A stretch of DNA of 64,000 nucleotides from G965267425 sp965267425 (lineage in GTDB: Bacteria; Bacteroidota; Bacteroidia; Flavobacteriales_E; Vicingaceae): NCBI GenBank assembly GCA_965267425.1, contig OZ253959.1:1240001-1304000 (forward strand). Direction: 5' to 3'. The stretch's first letter is position 1; every line of letters starts with the position of its first letter. Position numbers and translations under genes: made by a program. The notes under the pieces are model-generated. The model saw only the letters and a program-made list of their open reading frames with translations, made no database searches and was not told where the DNA came from. Below are positions 17,161 through 26,554 of this stretch, piece after piece.

Positions 17161-18164
17161 TACGTTATACTTTTATAAACGGTGTTTTTTAATGCAAATT
17201 CCATGACAAGCAGTAAAAAGGCCAATACTGCCCACGGAAAGTATTTTTCTGACTTTTTTCGGTACCGAGTGACTTCAATTTTGGATTTCTCCAATGCGTC
17301 AATTTCCTGATATATTTCTTCGAGTCGTTTGTTGTCAGTTGCCCTGAAATAAGTTCCACCCGTTGTTTCAGCAATTCCTTTTAATGTAGGCTCATCAATT
17401 TGAACTTCCATATCCTGGTATTGGGTTGTGCCAAAACGAGTTTTGAAAGGGTAGGGTGCTTTTCCAGATGTTCCCACTCCTATGGTATATACACGAACAT
17501 TAAATTCGCGAGCAATCTCTGCGGCAGTGAGAGGAGGAATAGAACCGGCGGTATTAAATCCATCCGTCAGTAAGATGGCAACTTTACTTTTAGCCTTGCT
17601 ATCTTTTAATCGATTTACAGCCATTGCCAACCCGTTTCCAATAGCAGTTCCATCTTCTATCATGCCATTTCGAATGTCCATAAACAGGTTTTTCAAGACA
17701 TCGTGGTCTGTGGTTAACGGACATTGGGTAAAACTTTCACCACTATAAACTACCAATCCAATTCTATCATTGTCCCGATTGGCAACAAATTCCGAAGCGA
17801 TGTTTTTTGCAGCTTCCAAACGATTGGGTTTTAAATCCTCAGCCAACATACTGCTTGAAATGTCAAGAGCAATAACAATATCTATCCCTTCGGTGGTGAC
17901 ATCCTCAAAGTCTAGCGTGGATTGCGGTCGGGCCAGGGCAATCACAAGTGCAACCAATCCCAGAGATCTCAAGGCAACCGGAGAGTGACGTAAATAAATT
18001 TTGATTAGACTGCCTTCGGTTTTCATAAACTGAAGGGTTGACGTCACTGCCCTGGGTTTCAGCAAATTCAGCTTCCAAACATACCATCCCAACATTAGTG
18101 GCACTAAAGCAAGCAGCCAGAAATACTCAGGAGAGTCAAATGTTATGTTGTTGAAACTAAACAT
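17160..18164 (-). CDS. batA: BatA: von Willebrand factor A domain membrane protein
   Basis: 334 aa. N-terminal TM ~13-30, second TM ~62-80, vWA ~95-285 with MIDAS DISSSM (D101, S103, S105), LTTDHD and LLTDGFNTAG, and C-terminal TM ~310-328. Closely similar to BatB, consistent with an old duplication. Its start overlaps the preceding 338-aa gene by 8 nt. Together with MoxR and the DUF58 protein it likely forms a metal- and ATPase-dependent envelope complex. Confidence 0.94.
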   Translation of the reverse strand: MFSFNNITFDSPEYFWLLALVPLMLGWYVWKLNLLKPRAVTSTLQFMKTEGSLIKIYLRHSPVALRSLGLVALVIALARPQSTLDFEDVTTEGIDIVIALDISSSMLAEDLKPNRLEAAKNIASEFVANRDNDRIGLVVYSGESFTQCPLTTDHDVLKNLFMDIRNGMIEDGTAIGNGLAMAVNRLKDSKAKSKVAILLTDGFNTAGSIPPLTAAEIAREFNVRVYTIGVGTSGKAPYPFKTRFGTTQYQDMEVQIDEPTLKGIAETTGGTYFRATDNKRLEEIYQEIDALEKSKIEVTRYRKKSEKYFPWAVLAFLLLVMEFALKNTVYKSIT

Positions 18165-19173
18165 CTTTCTTATCTAAATCATTTTCTTCTTCTTCAACTG
18201 AAGAATCTTCAGGTATGTCTTCTTCCTCTTCTATTTTAGTTTGCTCCACAAATTGTTTTACCCAGTTGATGAATGATTCGTTCTCAGAAGGGGTTGGCTG
18301 CGCCTTGGCAAACTTTACCATATCTGACTCTGACAAGAAGGTGTGCATTTCTTCCAAAGCAGATTTGGGTAGGGACAATTGACGTACTTCAGATAAGATT
18401 TCATCGGTGGTTTCTTCCAACGCGGTTATATCATATCTGTTTTCCAAGTATTCCCTAAAGATCTCAGACAATTCGCTATAGTACACTTTTACCTGTCCAT
18501 TTTGCCATAATTTTTTGTCTTCTAGCAATACCAGTTTTTCAAAGGCTAATATATGTGCAGGTACATCAGGAACAATTTCCTCTTCCTCTTTGGGTTTTCT
18601 TTTGAACTTATCCCTATACACATACAAAGCAAGCGCAATGCCGCATAATAAGTACGTGATTAACAACCACTTCCAATTTTGAAATACCCAATCAATAAAA
18701 GAGAAAGAAACTTCGTAGATGGGTTTGATATCCTTTATTTCAGGTTGAGCGCTTCCAGTTGGGTCAGGAGTTGCTTGCATTTCCACTTCCACGGAATGCG
18801 CGGTAATTAGTTGAGCTTCAGTTTCAATGGGCCCATCTTGTGTCATAAATTGGATGGGAGGGATTACATGAATACCACTGTCGAATGAAGTTATGACGAA
18901 ATCCTGATAAATGATCTTGGTTTGAAAATCTTCTTCATCATAAGTGGTATCAACCAGCTGGCGATCAATGATGGTGATACTTTTGGTAATGGTATCTCCA
19001 AAACTGGGAAACTTGATTTCGTTGCCAATGGGAAATCGAATTTCCAGATGCATTTTAATGGGTTCACCAATTTTAATCTCACGCACATCCAAATCCAATG
19101 AGACTTTGGTTTCAGCAGCCAATGCAACTGAAGAAAAACACACAAATAAAATCAGTGCATACAACCTTCTCAT
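18157..19173 (-). CDS. Bat-operon membrane protein (position of the DUF4381/BatD-like gene)
   Basis: 338 aa. Signal peptide ~1-19 (LAAE), an extracytoplasmic beta domain ~20-160 (EIKIGEPIKMHLEIRFPIGN), one TM helix ~172-190, then a cytoplasmic region with LYSELSEIFREYLENRYDIT-type helix (~235) and a very acidic tail. The layout resembles a one-repeat version of BatD, and such a gene regularly sits between DUF58 and batA. It overlaps both neighbours (4 and 8 nt). No catalytic motif seen; probably a structural partner. Confidence 0.8.
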   Translation of the reverse strand: MRRLYALILFVCFSSVALAAETKVSLDLDVREIKIGEPIKMHLEIRFPIGNEIKFPSFGDTITKSITIIDRQLVDTTYDEEDFQTKIIYQDFVITSFDSGIHVIPPIQFMTQDGPIETEAQLITAHSVEVEMQATPDPTGSAQPEIKDIKPIYEVSFSFIDWVFQNWKWLLITYLLCGIALALYVYRDKFKRKPKEEEEIVPDVPAHILAFEKLVLLEDKKLWQNGQVKVYYSELSEIFREYLENRYDITALEETTDEILSEVRQLSLPKSALEEMHTFLSESDMVKFAKAQPTPSENESFINWVKQFVEQTKIEEEEDIPEDSSVEEEENDLDKKDV

Positions 19174-20045
19174 CGTCTAGATTCCCTCATTTTAAACAAA
19201 TTCATCAATGGTCGTACATAGGATTCGCCGGTATTCAGTTGAACAACATCTACACCGCAACGTCTAAATAATTGCTCGGTTTCTTTGTGGAAGGCAAGTT
19301 GTTCGGCTTTATATGTTTTTTGAAAGGATTCGCTGGATGTATCCACCCACTTTAGTTTACCACTTTCACGATCAATGAACTGTATGATTCCCAATTCAGG
19401 AATTGAATGCTCTCTTCTATCAGAAACTTTCAGGGCAACAACATCGTGTTTTTTGTTGGCAATTCGAAGAGCCGTCTCATATCCTGGTGCCATGAAATCA
19501 GAAATCAAAAACGCTGTACATCGTTTTTTAATGACACCGGTAAAGTATCCAAGTGCCTCACTGATATCTGTTCCAGTGTTTTCTGGTGTGAAGTCCACCA
19601 ATTCTCGAATGATGGTTAAAATATGGCTTCTTCCTTTTTTAGGTGAGATGAATTTTTCTATTTTATCCGAAAAGAAAATTACACCCACTTTATCATTATT
19701 CTGAATGGCTGAAAAAGCCAACACGGCACATATTTCAGTAATGAGATTTTGTTTCAATTGTGCATTTGTTCCAAAGTTTTCCGATTGACTCACGTCAACC
19801 AAAAGCATAACGGTCAGTTCTCTTTCCTCCTCAAAAACTTTGACGTATGGATGATTAAATCGCGCGGTAACGTTCCAATCAATTGTTCTGATTTCATCAC
19901 CCATTTGGTATTCTCGCACTTCACTAAAAGCCATACCGCGCCCCTTAAAAGCCGAATGGTATTCTCCTGAAAAAATTTGATTGGAGAGCCCTCTGCTTTT
20001 TATTTCAATTTTTCTGACTTTTCTCAGTAACTCCTGCGATTCCAT
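19170..20045 (-). CDS. DUF58 domain protein of the moxR/bat operon
   Basis: 291 aa, no TM. It contains the DUF58 signature YQMGDEIRTIDWNVTAR (~50-65) followed by a vWA-like fold whose first strand reads LLVDVSQSENFG (degenerate MIDAS DxSxS). It is the usual partner of MoxR ATPases. Lies 20 nt downstream of moxR and overlaps the next gene by 4 nt. Inferred to be a cytosolic adaptor linking MoxR to the Bat membrane proteins. Confidence 0.92.
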   Translation of the reverse strand: MESQELLRKVRKIEIKSRGLSNQIFSGEYHSAFKGRGMAFSEVREYQMGDEIRTIDWNVTARFNHPYVKVFEEERELTVMLLVDVSQSENFGTNAQLKQNLITEICAVLAFSAIQNNDKVGVIFFSDKIEKFISPKKGRSHILTIIRELVDFTPENTGTDISEALGYFTGVIKKRCTAFLISDFMAPGYETALRIANKKHDVVALKVSDRREHSIPELGIIQFIDRESGKLKWVDTSSESFQKTYKAEQLAFHKETEQLFRRCGVDVVQLNTGESYVRPLMNLFKMRESRR

Positions 20046-20065
20046 CGTATCCGCTTTCGAATGTT

Positions 20066-21112
20066 CTAGGGTACTTCTACAGTGTTGAGAATTTCTCTGA
20101 TAATATGCTCACTTGTCACATTTTCAGCTTCCGCTTCGTACGTAAGTCCTATTCGATGTCTTAACACGTCATATGCTACTGCACGAACATCTTCAGGTAT
20201 TACATATCCTCTTCTTTTGATAAAAGCATAAGCTTTGGCCGCTAAAGCCAGATTGATACTTGCCCTTGGAGAACCTCCGAAGCTAATCATTGAGGCAAAT
20301 TGACCAAGGTTGTATTCAGCCGGATATCGGGTAGCAAAGATGATATCAATGATGTATTTTTCAATTTTCTCATCCATATATACTTCTTGAACAACCTTTC
20401 TGGCTTTAACAATATCATCCGGTTTCAATATTTTATTGACGGTTGGTCTTGATTCTTTGTTCAAATTACCTCGAACAATGTCACGTTCTTCTTCTTTTTT
20501 CGGGTAATCTAACACCAGTTTCAGCATAAAACGGTCAACCTGTGCTTCCGGTAGGGGATAGGTACCTTCCTGTTCAACCGGGTTTTGTGTTGCCAATACT
20601 AAAAAAGGATTGGGAAGTTCAAACGTTTCTTCACCAATGGTGATTTGCTTTTCCTGCATAGCTTCGAGCAATGCACTTTGAACTTTAGCAGGAGCACGGT
20701 TTATTTCATCAGCCAGAATAAAGTTGGCAAATATGGGTCCTTTTTTTACTGAAAATTCTTCTTTCTTCTGGCTATATATCATGGTTCCTAAAAGGTCGGC
20801 AGGTAATAAGTCAGGTGTAAACTGAACCCGGCTAAATGAAGCATCAACAGACTTTGCCAACGTAGTTACCGTTAGGGTCTTTGCCAAACCTGGCACACCT
20901 TCCAACAACACGTGGCCATCAGACAACAGACCAATTAGCAGTCCCTCCAACATATGTTTCTGACCGACAATGATCTTGTTTAACTCACTGGTGAGTAATT
21001 CAACAAAAGCACTTTCTTTTTGAATTTTCTCATTCAATTCACGAATATCACTTGCACTTTTTGGTGAAGAAATCTCACTGGTCTGCTCAAGAGGTTTATC
21101 CAATTCTTCCAT
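20066..21112 (-). CDS. moxR: MoxR-family AAA+ ATPase
   Basis: 348 aa. Walker A variant GVPGLAKT (~73-80), Walker B ILADEINRAP, sensor-1 ATQNPVEQEGTYPLPEAQ and the C-terminal lid with DVLRHRIGLTYEAEAE. This is the first gene of the eight-gene moxR/bat operon. MoxR proteins act as chaperone-like ATPases activating vWA partners. A TATATTTG -7 element lies 27 nt upstream of the ATG, the likely main promoter of the operon. Confidence 0.95.
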   Translation of the reverse strand: MEELDKPLEQTSEISSPKSASDIRELNEKIQKESAFVELLTSELNKIIVGQKHMLEGLLIGLLSDGHVLLEGVPGLAKTLTVTTLAKSVDASFSRVQFTPDLLPADLLGTMIYSQKKEEFSVKKGPIFANFILADEINRAPAKVQSALLEAMQEKQITIGEETFELPNPFLVLATQNPVEQEGTYPLPEAQVDRFMLKLVLDYPKKEEERDIVRGNLNKESRPTVNKILKPDDIVKARKVVQEVYMDEKIEKYIIDIIFATRYPAEYNLGQFASMISFGGSPRASINLALAAKAYAFIKRRGYVIPEDVRAVAYDVLRHRIGLTYEAEAENVTSEHIIREILNTVEVP

Positions 21113-21138
21113 GATGTGTCCTTTTATAATTTGGCTTG

Positions 21139-21146
21139 CAAATATA
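21139..21146 (-). promoter_or_regulatory. -7 element of the moxR/bat operon promoter
   Basis: TATATTTG on the minus strand, matching TAnnTTTG, with the predicted start around 21134 and a leader of about 20 nt before the moxR ATG. No convincing -33 TTTG seen. Confidence 0.5.
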
Positions 21147-21253
21147 AAATAACGAAGGAATTATTTTTGGTGGTACGCTGAGATTGTTAAAATTTGTTAA
21201 CCTAATAAAATCCTATATTACAGAAGAATTAATACTTCTTTTTGAATCATGTT

Positions 21254-21688
21254 ATGACCAACATTATCAAGTTTAAATCTTCGGACGTTGAACACTTTTC
21301 CAAGGCTTGTCAAATTCGTCAATTGGTTTTTGTGGAAGAGCAACAAGTAGATGCCAAAGATGAATTTGATGAATTTGAAGATGAATCCACACATTATTTG
21401 ATTTATTCTGGACAAATTGAAGTTGCTACGGCCCGATGGAGAGCTACTTCCAAGGGAATTAAACTTGAACGATTCGCCGTTTTAAAAGCATATCGAGGAC
21501 AGGGATTTGGTGAAGAAGTACTGAAAGCCGTTTTACAGGATGTCTTACCGCTTAATCAAACCATCTACTTGCATGCACAAGTATCTGCTTTGGATTTTTA
21601 CAAAAAGAATCACTTTGAATCGGTTGGAGACATGTTTTTGGAATGTAATATTGAGCACTATTTAATGGAACACAATTCGAAAATATAA
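21254..21688 (+). CDS. GNAT N-acetyltransferase, ElaA-like
   Basis: 144 aa from the ATG at 21254; a TTG-initiated form 4 codons longer (21242) is possible but less likely. The N-terminus has IRQLVFVEEQQVD, the ElaA-type R-x-x-VFV-x-EQ motif, and the acetyl-CoA loop reads LKAYRGQGFGEEVL (Q/RxxGxG/A). The C-terminal ALDFYKKNHFESVGD completes the fold. Substrate unknown. Its stop TAA overlaps the start of the MazG-like gene by one base (TAATG), so the two are co-translated. Confidence 0.88.
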   Translation: MTNIIKFKSSDVEHFSKACQIRQLVFVEEQQVDAKDEFDEFEDESTHYLIYSGQIEVATARWRATSKGIKLERFAVLKAYRGQGFGEEVLKAVLQDVLPLNQTIYLHAQVSALDFYKKNHFESVGDMFLECNIEHYLMEHNSKI

Positions 21689-22092
21689 TGGATAAAGATT
21701 TAACACTTTCAAGAACCATAGATATGGTTAGAGAATTTCACGATGCATTTGGAATTGAAAATGCTTCACAATTACAGGCATCTATTCCCAGTGCCGATAT
21801 TGACTTACGTCATCGGTTAATGCACGAAGAAAATGAAGAATATCTCGAGGCTGCCAAACAAGGTGATCTGGTTGAAATTGCAGATGCTTTGGGAGATATG
21901 CTGTATATTTTGTGTGGAACCATTCTCAAACATGGTCTGCAGCATAAAATTCATGAAGTGTATCAGGAAATTCAACGCAGTAATATGTCTAAGTTGGATG
22001 CCAACGGCAAGCCTATTTATCGCGAAGATGGAAAGGTAATGAAAAGCGAACTTTACTTTAAGCCAGATATCGCCTCAATCTTAAAGAATTAA
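21688..22092 (+). CDS. MazG-like nucleoside triphosphate pyrophosphohydrolase
   Basis: 134 aa, all-alpha. Metal-binding ExxE and ExxD motifs of the MazG/all-alpha NTP-PPase superfamily are visible: HEENEEYLEA (~48-57) and EIADALGDMLYIL (~65-77). Similar stand-alone proteins hydrolyse non-canonical or excess NTPs/dNTPs; the exact substrate cannot be read from sequence. Translationally coupled to the upstream GNAT gene. Converges with 5 nt spacing on the thioredoxin-family gene. Confidence 0.85.
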   Translation: MDKDLTLSRTIDMVREFHDAFGIENASQLQASIPSADIDLRHRLMHEENEEYLEAAKQGDLVEIADALGDMLYILCGTILKHGLQHKIHEVYQEIQRSNMSKLDANGKPIYREDGKVMKSELYFKPDIASILKN

Positions 22093-22097
22093 CGATA

Positions 22098-23531
22098 TTA
22101 CCCTTTGTTTTTGGCTTTGATGAGTTTGCCTAACAAATCATCCAATTGTTCGTCTTCCAATTTTTTGGCAATAATCTTTTTGTCTTTGTCCAATAGGTAA
22201 ATTTTTGGAGTACTAAAGACATCATAATTGGATCTGAAATTATTGGGATGATCTTTAACGTTATTTGGATACTCAGGACTGTCAGAAACATTGATCCACG
22301 TTAAATTGTGTTTGACAATGAATTTCTTCCATTCTTTATTGTCAAATTCAGTTCCAACGGCAAATACATTCAACCCTTCGTCTTTGTATTTCAGGTATAA
22401 ATCGTGCATTTTGGGAGTCACCTTTTTACAATGTCCACAGGTAGGAGACCAGATGTACACTATGGTGTATTCGCTTTCCAACTGATGAAGATTGTACCAT
22501 TTGGTTTGCGCCGTATCCGCTAACACAATATTAGGTGCTACTTTTCCAATTAACAACGGTTTCGTCTTTTGGTACCGCTCAGAAATTTTGGCATGTTGGG
22601 TAGAATCGGTCCAATCTACATCATCCGTGAGGTAATAGTTTTCAGCCATATGAACAAAAATGGCATCCATGCCCATTACATTAGATTTTTCATAGGTATT
22701 GGTTATCCATGAAACCGTATAACGAAACAGGTCATAATTCGCTCTTGTTTTATTTAACAAATAATCAATTGACACAAACAATGAATCAGGAATCTGATAG
22801 GTCAACTTCTCAATATAGCGGCTAATTTTTTGATGGTAAACCGGTGTTCTGATTAATCTTCCATCTGTAAAGTCAATATTGTCGAGGAAATGATCTTTGT
22901 AATATCGGTATTGGAACAAGGAATCTTTTTTACCATTTTCTAACACAGGCGCTTCAGGAACTTCAATTTCACGGGTTGCATTCACAAAGTTCGCTGCCAA
23001 TGTCCCTTTGTTTGCTTCAACAAATTCCTTTTGGTAGGCTTTTACGCCTTTGTCTAACTTGGTCAACTCTTCAACGGCTTCGTCCTTCTTAGCTTTGTCT
23101 TCCGAAGTGTATTGTTCATTCCACTTAACCGCTTTTTTCTGATATTCATCCAAATGTTGAACATACTCATAGAACAGTTGATTGTCTTTACTTCCTTTTA
23201 TCTGCATTAATCCAGTAGTATTGGACGTATCGGTAACCATTGAAAATTCTTGTTCAACCACAAATAAATCAAATAGCTTATTTGTGCCGATGACCAATGA
23301 ATACATGCCTTCTTCCAAGGGCTCTTTACCGGTGAAAATCATTTTTCCATCAGCATCAACATTTGCCGTGTCTTTGTAATATTGGTTCTTTCCATAGAAA
23401 TTAGCCAGGTAGCATATGGTATCGCTAATTCCCTTGACTTGAATTTTCAAAGTATATGCATCTTTTTGAGCAAAGGTGTAAGTTTGGCTTGCCAGAAAGC
23501 ATATAATCAATAGACTGACTATTCTTTTCAT
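22098..23531 (-). CDS. Secreted thioredoxin-fold protein with DUF4369/DUF5106-type N-terminal region
   Basis: 477 aa. Signal peptide ~1-21. An N-terminal beta domain (~27-115, DUF4369-like: YKDTANVDADGKMIFTG) is followed by a helical region (~120-325) and a TlpA/AhpC-type thioredoxin domain with redox-active CGHC (C365, C368) in SPTCGHCKK and a later cis-Pro loop FSTPKIYLLD. Probably a periplasmic thiol-disulfide oxidoreductase, perhaps anchored by its N-terminal domains. Monocistronic, starting 107 nt from the divergent hydrolase gene. Confidence 0.88.
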   Translation of the reverse strand: MKRIVSLLIICFLASQTYTFAQKDAYTLKIQVKGISDTICYLANFYGKNQYYKDTANVDADGKMIFTGKEPLEEGMYSLVIGTNKLFDLFVVEQEFSMVTDTSNTTGLMQIKGSKDNQLFYEYVQHLDEYQKKAVKWNEQYTSEDKAKKDEAVEELTKLDKGVKAYQKEFVEANKGTLAANFVNATREIEVPEAPVLENGKKDSLFQYRYYKDHFLDNIDFTDGRLIRTPVYHQKISRYIEKLTYQIPDSLFVSIDYLLNKTRANYDLFRYTVSWITNTYEKSNVMGMDAIFVHMAENYYLTDDVDWTDSTQHAKISERYQKTKPLLIGKVAPNIVLADTAQTKWYNLHQLESEYTIVYIWSPTCGHCKKVTPKMHDLYLKYKDEGLNVFAVGTEFDNKEWKKFIVKHNLTWINVSDSPEYPNNVKDHPNNFRSNYDVFSTPKIYLLDKDKKIIAKKLEDEQLDDLLGKLIKAKNKG

Positions 23532-23638
23532 ATTGCACTTGAGTTGTTCTCAGTTTTACAATATTCGGATTTTTCGTCAATTAGAAGATTTAAAAGTGGT
23601 GTTAAAGAAATGTTAAAATCGTAATTTAATGTTTCGAA

Positions 23639-24448
23639 ATGTTTAGGAATCGAATGAGTATACTATCTGTTTTGTTCATTTCATTGATAGCGATTGTAGT
23701 GACCATTTACGTGTCATTTTACTTGTTGCAGGACTATATGATATTCAGAAGTGAGAAATTACATGAAGATCATGTTTTTAGTTTCCATGCAACGTTTGAA
23801 GAAATCAATTTTGATGTTGGAAATCAGGTTCGTATCAATGCGGTGAAGTTCATTGCAAAGAATAGGAAAGGATTGTTATTGTATCATCATGGCAATGCTG
23901 GAAATATTCAATTGTGGGGCCAACGCGCACATTATTTTACTGAATTGGGTTATGATGTCATTTTGTATGATTATCGAGGATATGGAAAAAGTACAGGCTC
24001 CATCAAACGGGAAAAAACCATGTATGATGATGCTGAATTTATATTCAATCATGTAAAAGACAATTATCAAAATGAAGAAATTGTTTTTTATGGCATCTCG
24101 TTGGGATCTGGAATTGCGGCTTACCTGGCGCAAAAATTTAATCCATCCAAACTCATATTAGAAACACCCTATTATTCTTTTCTGGATGTAGTCAAATTTC
24201 ACTACCCTTATTTACCGGCTCAGTTAATTAGCAAATACCGATTTAAGACTTACCGGTTTCTTGACAATGTTTCTTCTGAAACCATTCTCCTTCACGGCGA
24301 TATGGACAACATCATTCCCGTTGAAAGTTCGGAGAGATTAGCACGGTTGCATGATCATGTCACATTCTATAAAATCAAAGGAGGTGCCCACAACAATTTG
24401 TCCGACTTTGCTGAATATGAGCAGATTCTGAAAAAAGTACTGGAATAA
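23639..24448 (+). CDS. Membrane-anchored alpha/beta hydrolase (BEM46/ABHD13-like)
   Basis: 269 aa. One N-terminal TM helix (~8-30), then a serine hydrolase fold with the oxyanion HHGNAGN (~83-89), nucleophile elbow GISLGSG (S154), acid D223 in HGDMDNIIP and H251 in GGAHNN. The motif set is that of BEM46-like hydrolases. Substrate unknown; the soluble domain side is not certain from sequence. Monocistronic. ATG at 23639 gives the complete TM anchor. Confidence 0.88.
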   Translation: MFRNRMSILSVLFISLIAIVVTIYVSFYLLQDYMIFRSEKLHEDHVFSFHATFEEINFDVGNQVRINAVKFIAKNRKGLLLYHHGNAGNIQLWGQRAHYFTELGYDVILYDYRGYGKSTGSIKREKTMYDDAEFIFNHVKDNYQNEEIVFYGISLGSGIAAYLAQKFNPSKLILETPYYSFLDVVKFHYPYLPAQLISKYRFKTYRFLDNVSSETILLHGDMDNIIPVESSERLARLHDHVTFYKIKGGAHNNLSDFAEYEQILKKVLE

Positions 24449-24495
24449 ATTACGTTAAAATTTCTTCTGGTACAATTATTGTTAAATGGATTTTC

Positions 24496-24503
24496 TACGT
24501 TTG
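24496..24503 (+). promoter_or_regulatory. -7 element upstream of the LpoB-like gene
   Basis: TACGTTTG, a perfect TAnnTTTG match, 24 nt before the ATG at 24528. A TTG at 24479 is too close to be the usual -33 element. Confidence 0.55.
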
Positions 24504-24527
24504 CATAATTAAATAAATATACTCCTC

Positions 24528-25124
24528 ATGAGAACCAATAAAATACTAATCGCTACAACATTACTTTCAGGTATTCTAGTCTTGTCTTCTTGTTCATCTG
24601 GTAATAAAGTGTCAAGAATTGATGCCGCAGAACAAATCGATCTCAGCGGTCGATGGAATGAAACGGACTCAAGACAAGTGGCTGAAGCCATGGTTAAGGA
24701 TTTGGTATCCAGACCTTGGGCAATGGAATTCCAAGCCAACAACGATAGAAAACCTACCATTGTAGTTGGATTAATCCGAAACAAAAGTCACGAACACATT
24801 AGTTCTGAAACATTTACAAAAGATATTGAAAGGGAACTAACCAATTCAGGAAGAGCGAAATTGGTAGCAGGAGGAGATGCAAGAAATGAATTGCGTGAGG
24901 AAAGAGCCGATCAACAAAATTTTGCTTCAAAAGCTACAGCCAAAGAATGGGGCAAAGAATTAGGTGCTGATTTCATCATGCAGGGTACCATAAATTCAAT
25001 AGTTGATTCTGACGGTAAATCCAAAGTCATATTTTATCAAGTTGATTTAGAGTTGACCAGTGTTGAAACCAATGAGAAGGTTTGGATTGGCGACAAAAAA
25101 ATCAAGAAGTTTATCAAGAAATAA
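24528..25124 (+). CDS. LpoB-like lipoprotein (penicillin-binding protein activator family)
   Basis: 198 aa. Lipobox LSSC at ~19-22. The domain (~35-195) follows the LpoB/PF13036 pattern: IDLSGRWNETDSRQVAEAMV, PTIVVGLIRNKSHEHIS, ERELTNSGRAKLVAGG and GADFIMQGTINSIVD. In Enterobacteria LpoB activates PBP1b from the outer membrane; in Bacteroidetes the role is inferred only. It is followed 8 nt later by a COG3014-type lipoprotein gene, a common pairing. Its own promoter is at 24496-24503. Confidence 0.9.
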   Translation: MRTNKILIATTLLSGILVLSSCSSGNKVSRIDAAEQIDLSGRWNETDSRQVAEAMVKDLVSRPWAMEFQANNDRKPTIVVGLIRNKSHEHISSETFTKDIERELTNSGRAKLVAGGDARNELREERADQQNFASKATAKEWGKELGADFIMQGTINSIVDSDGKSKVIFYQVDLELTSVETNEKVWIGDKKIKKFIKK

Positions 25125-25132
25125 AATAGATC

Positions 25133-26554
25133 TTGCCGAACCGTAATGGGATCACTTATGTAGGTGGTTTACTTGCTATCATATTGGTAGTTTCAGGTTG
25201 TGCCACCTATTATCAGCAAACTGTAGCTTTTCAATCTCAGGTAGCAGACAGGGATTGGAACAAAGCGCTTCATTCGTTAGAGAAAAATAAAACGTTGAAA
25301 CGCAATAAGAACAGGTTGCTGTATCACCTGGAAAAGGGTACTGTTTTTCATATGAATCAGCAGTACGATTCCAGCAATGCCTCGTTTGAAAACGCCTATA
25401 TCTTTCTAGACGATTATCGAAAAAAAATAGGAGAGGAGGCTTTGACTTTTGTTCTTAATCCAGGAGTGAGAACGTATCCCGGAGAGGACTTCGAAGGTGT
25501 GTTAATGCATTATTACAAAGCGCTCAATTACCTTCAATTAGATAATCATGAAGCCTCATTGATTGAATGCCGCAGGGTCAACATCAAATTGAATGAGTTG
25601 AATGATCGATACAAAAACAAAAATCGATACAACAGAGACGCTTTTGCACACAATATCATGGGGATGGTGTATGAAGCAGATGGTGATTATAACAATGCGT
25701 TTATAGCTTATCGAAATGCCTTTGATATTTATGAGTCGGACTACAATGAGCATTTTGCCCTTCCGGCTCCCCTACAGCTTAAAAAGGATATATTGCGATC
25801 AGCGGCCAGGGTTGGTTTTAGAGAAGAATTGTTTTTTTATGAGAAGAAATTCGGAATGGAATACGATCCTTCACTTGATTCATTGGATAAAACACTCATT
25901 TATTTTTGGCACAATGGCCTGGTACCCGTTAAAGATGAATGGAGCATCATGTTTACCATTATTCAAGGACAGGGAGGATATGTGACATTTGTCAATGATG
26001 ATTTGGGACTGAATTTTGGATTTAGAACCAGAAATGATGATGAATATGCCAGTCTTGGTGATCTCAAAGTGGTGCGTGTTGCATTTCCCAAATACGTGGT
26101 ACGTGGATTAGTGAACAAAAGAGCGGATATTCGAGTAGGTGAAAACAGTTATCCATTACAATTGGCTGAAAATGTGGGACAAATAGCCATGAAAACGTTG
26201 CGTGACAGGATGTTGCGAGAGTTGGCGAATACCCTGCTTCGTATAGCTGTGAAACAGGCATTAGAGGCAGCAACCAGGTCTGAAAATGAAGGCCTTGGTG
26301 CAGTAATGTCGGTTGTAAATGCTGCATCAGAAAAAGCAGACACAAGAAATTGGCAAACTTTGCCTTTTCACATTTCGTATGCACGTATTCCGATTTCAGA
26401 TAGGGATTCAGTTGCCGAGCTCGTTACGTATTCAAAATCCGGGTCCAGGGTAGCTAAGAAGGAAGAATTGGATTTCGGAAGAAAAAAGACCTTGTTTTTA
26501 TTTCATCACTCGGTAGAACACATTCCTGCAGCTCTTACATCATTTCAGAACTGA
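25133..26554 (+). CDS. COG3014-type lipoprotein with TPR-like region, TTG start
   Basis: 473 aa. The first residues must be read from a TTG codon at 25133: only this start yields the full signal peptide and lipobox VVSGC (Cys23), and no in-frame ATG precedes the hydrophobic segment. Residues ~30-230 contain helical TPR-like repeats (HNIMGMVYEADGDYNNAFIAYRNAF); the C-terminal half is beta-rich and unassigned. Probably an outer-membrane lipoprotein working with the LpoB-like protein encoded 8 nt upstream. The 3' end overlaps convergent prfC by 20 nt. Confidence 0.82.
   Translation: MPNRNGITYVGGLLAIILVVSGCATYYQQTVAFQSQVADRDWNKALHSLEKNKTLKRNKNRLLYHLEKGTVFHMNQQYDSSNASFENAYIFLDDYRKKIGEEALTFVLNPGVRTYPGEDFEGVLMHYYKALNYLQLDNHEASLIECRRVNIKLNELNDRYKNKNRYNRDAFAHNIMGMVYEADGDYNNAFIAYRNAFDIYESDYNEHFALPAPLQLKKDILRSAARVGFREELFFYEKKFGMEYDPSLDSLDKTLIYFWHNGLVPVKDEWSIMFTIIQGQGGYVTFVNDDLGLNFGFRTRNDDEYASLGDLKVVRVAFPKYVVRGLVNKRADIRVGENSYPLQLAENVGQIAMKTLRDRMLRELANTLLRIAVKQALEAATRSENEGLGAVMSVVNAASEKADTRNWQTLPFHISYARIPISDRDSVAELVTYSKSGSRVAKKEELDFGRKKTLFLFHHSVEHIPAALTSFQN

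Noticed and set aside
24479..24503. TTG at 24479 as the -33 partner of TACGTTTG
   Set aside because: Start-to-start distance of 17 bp is shorter than the usual ~21-23 bp; the -7 element alone is kept.
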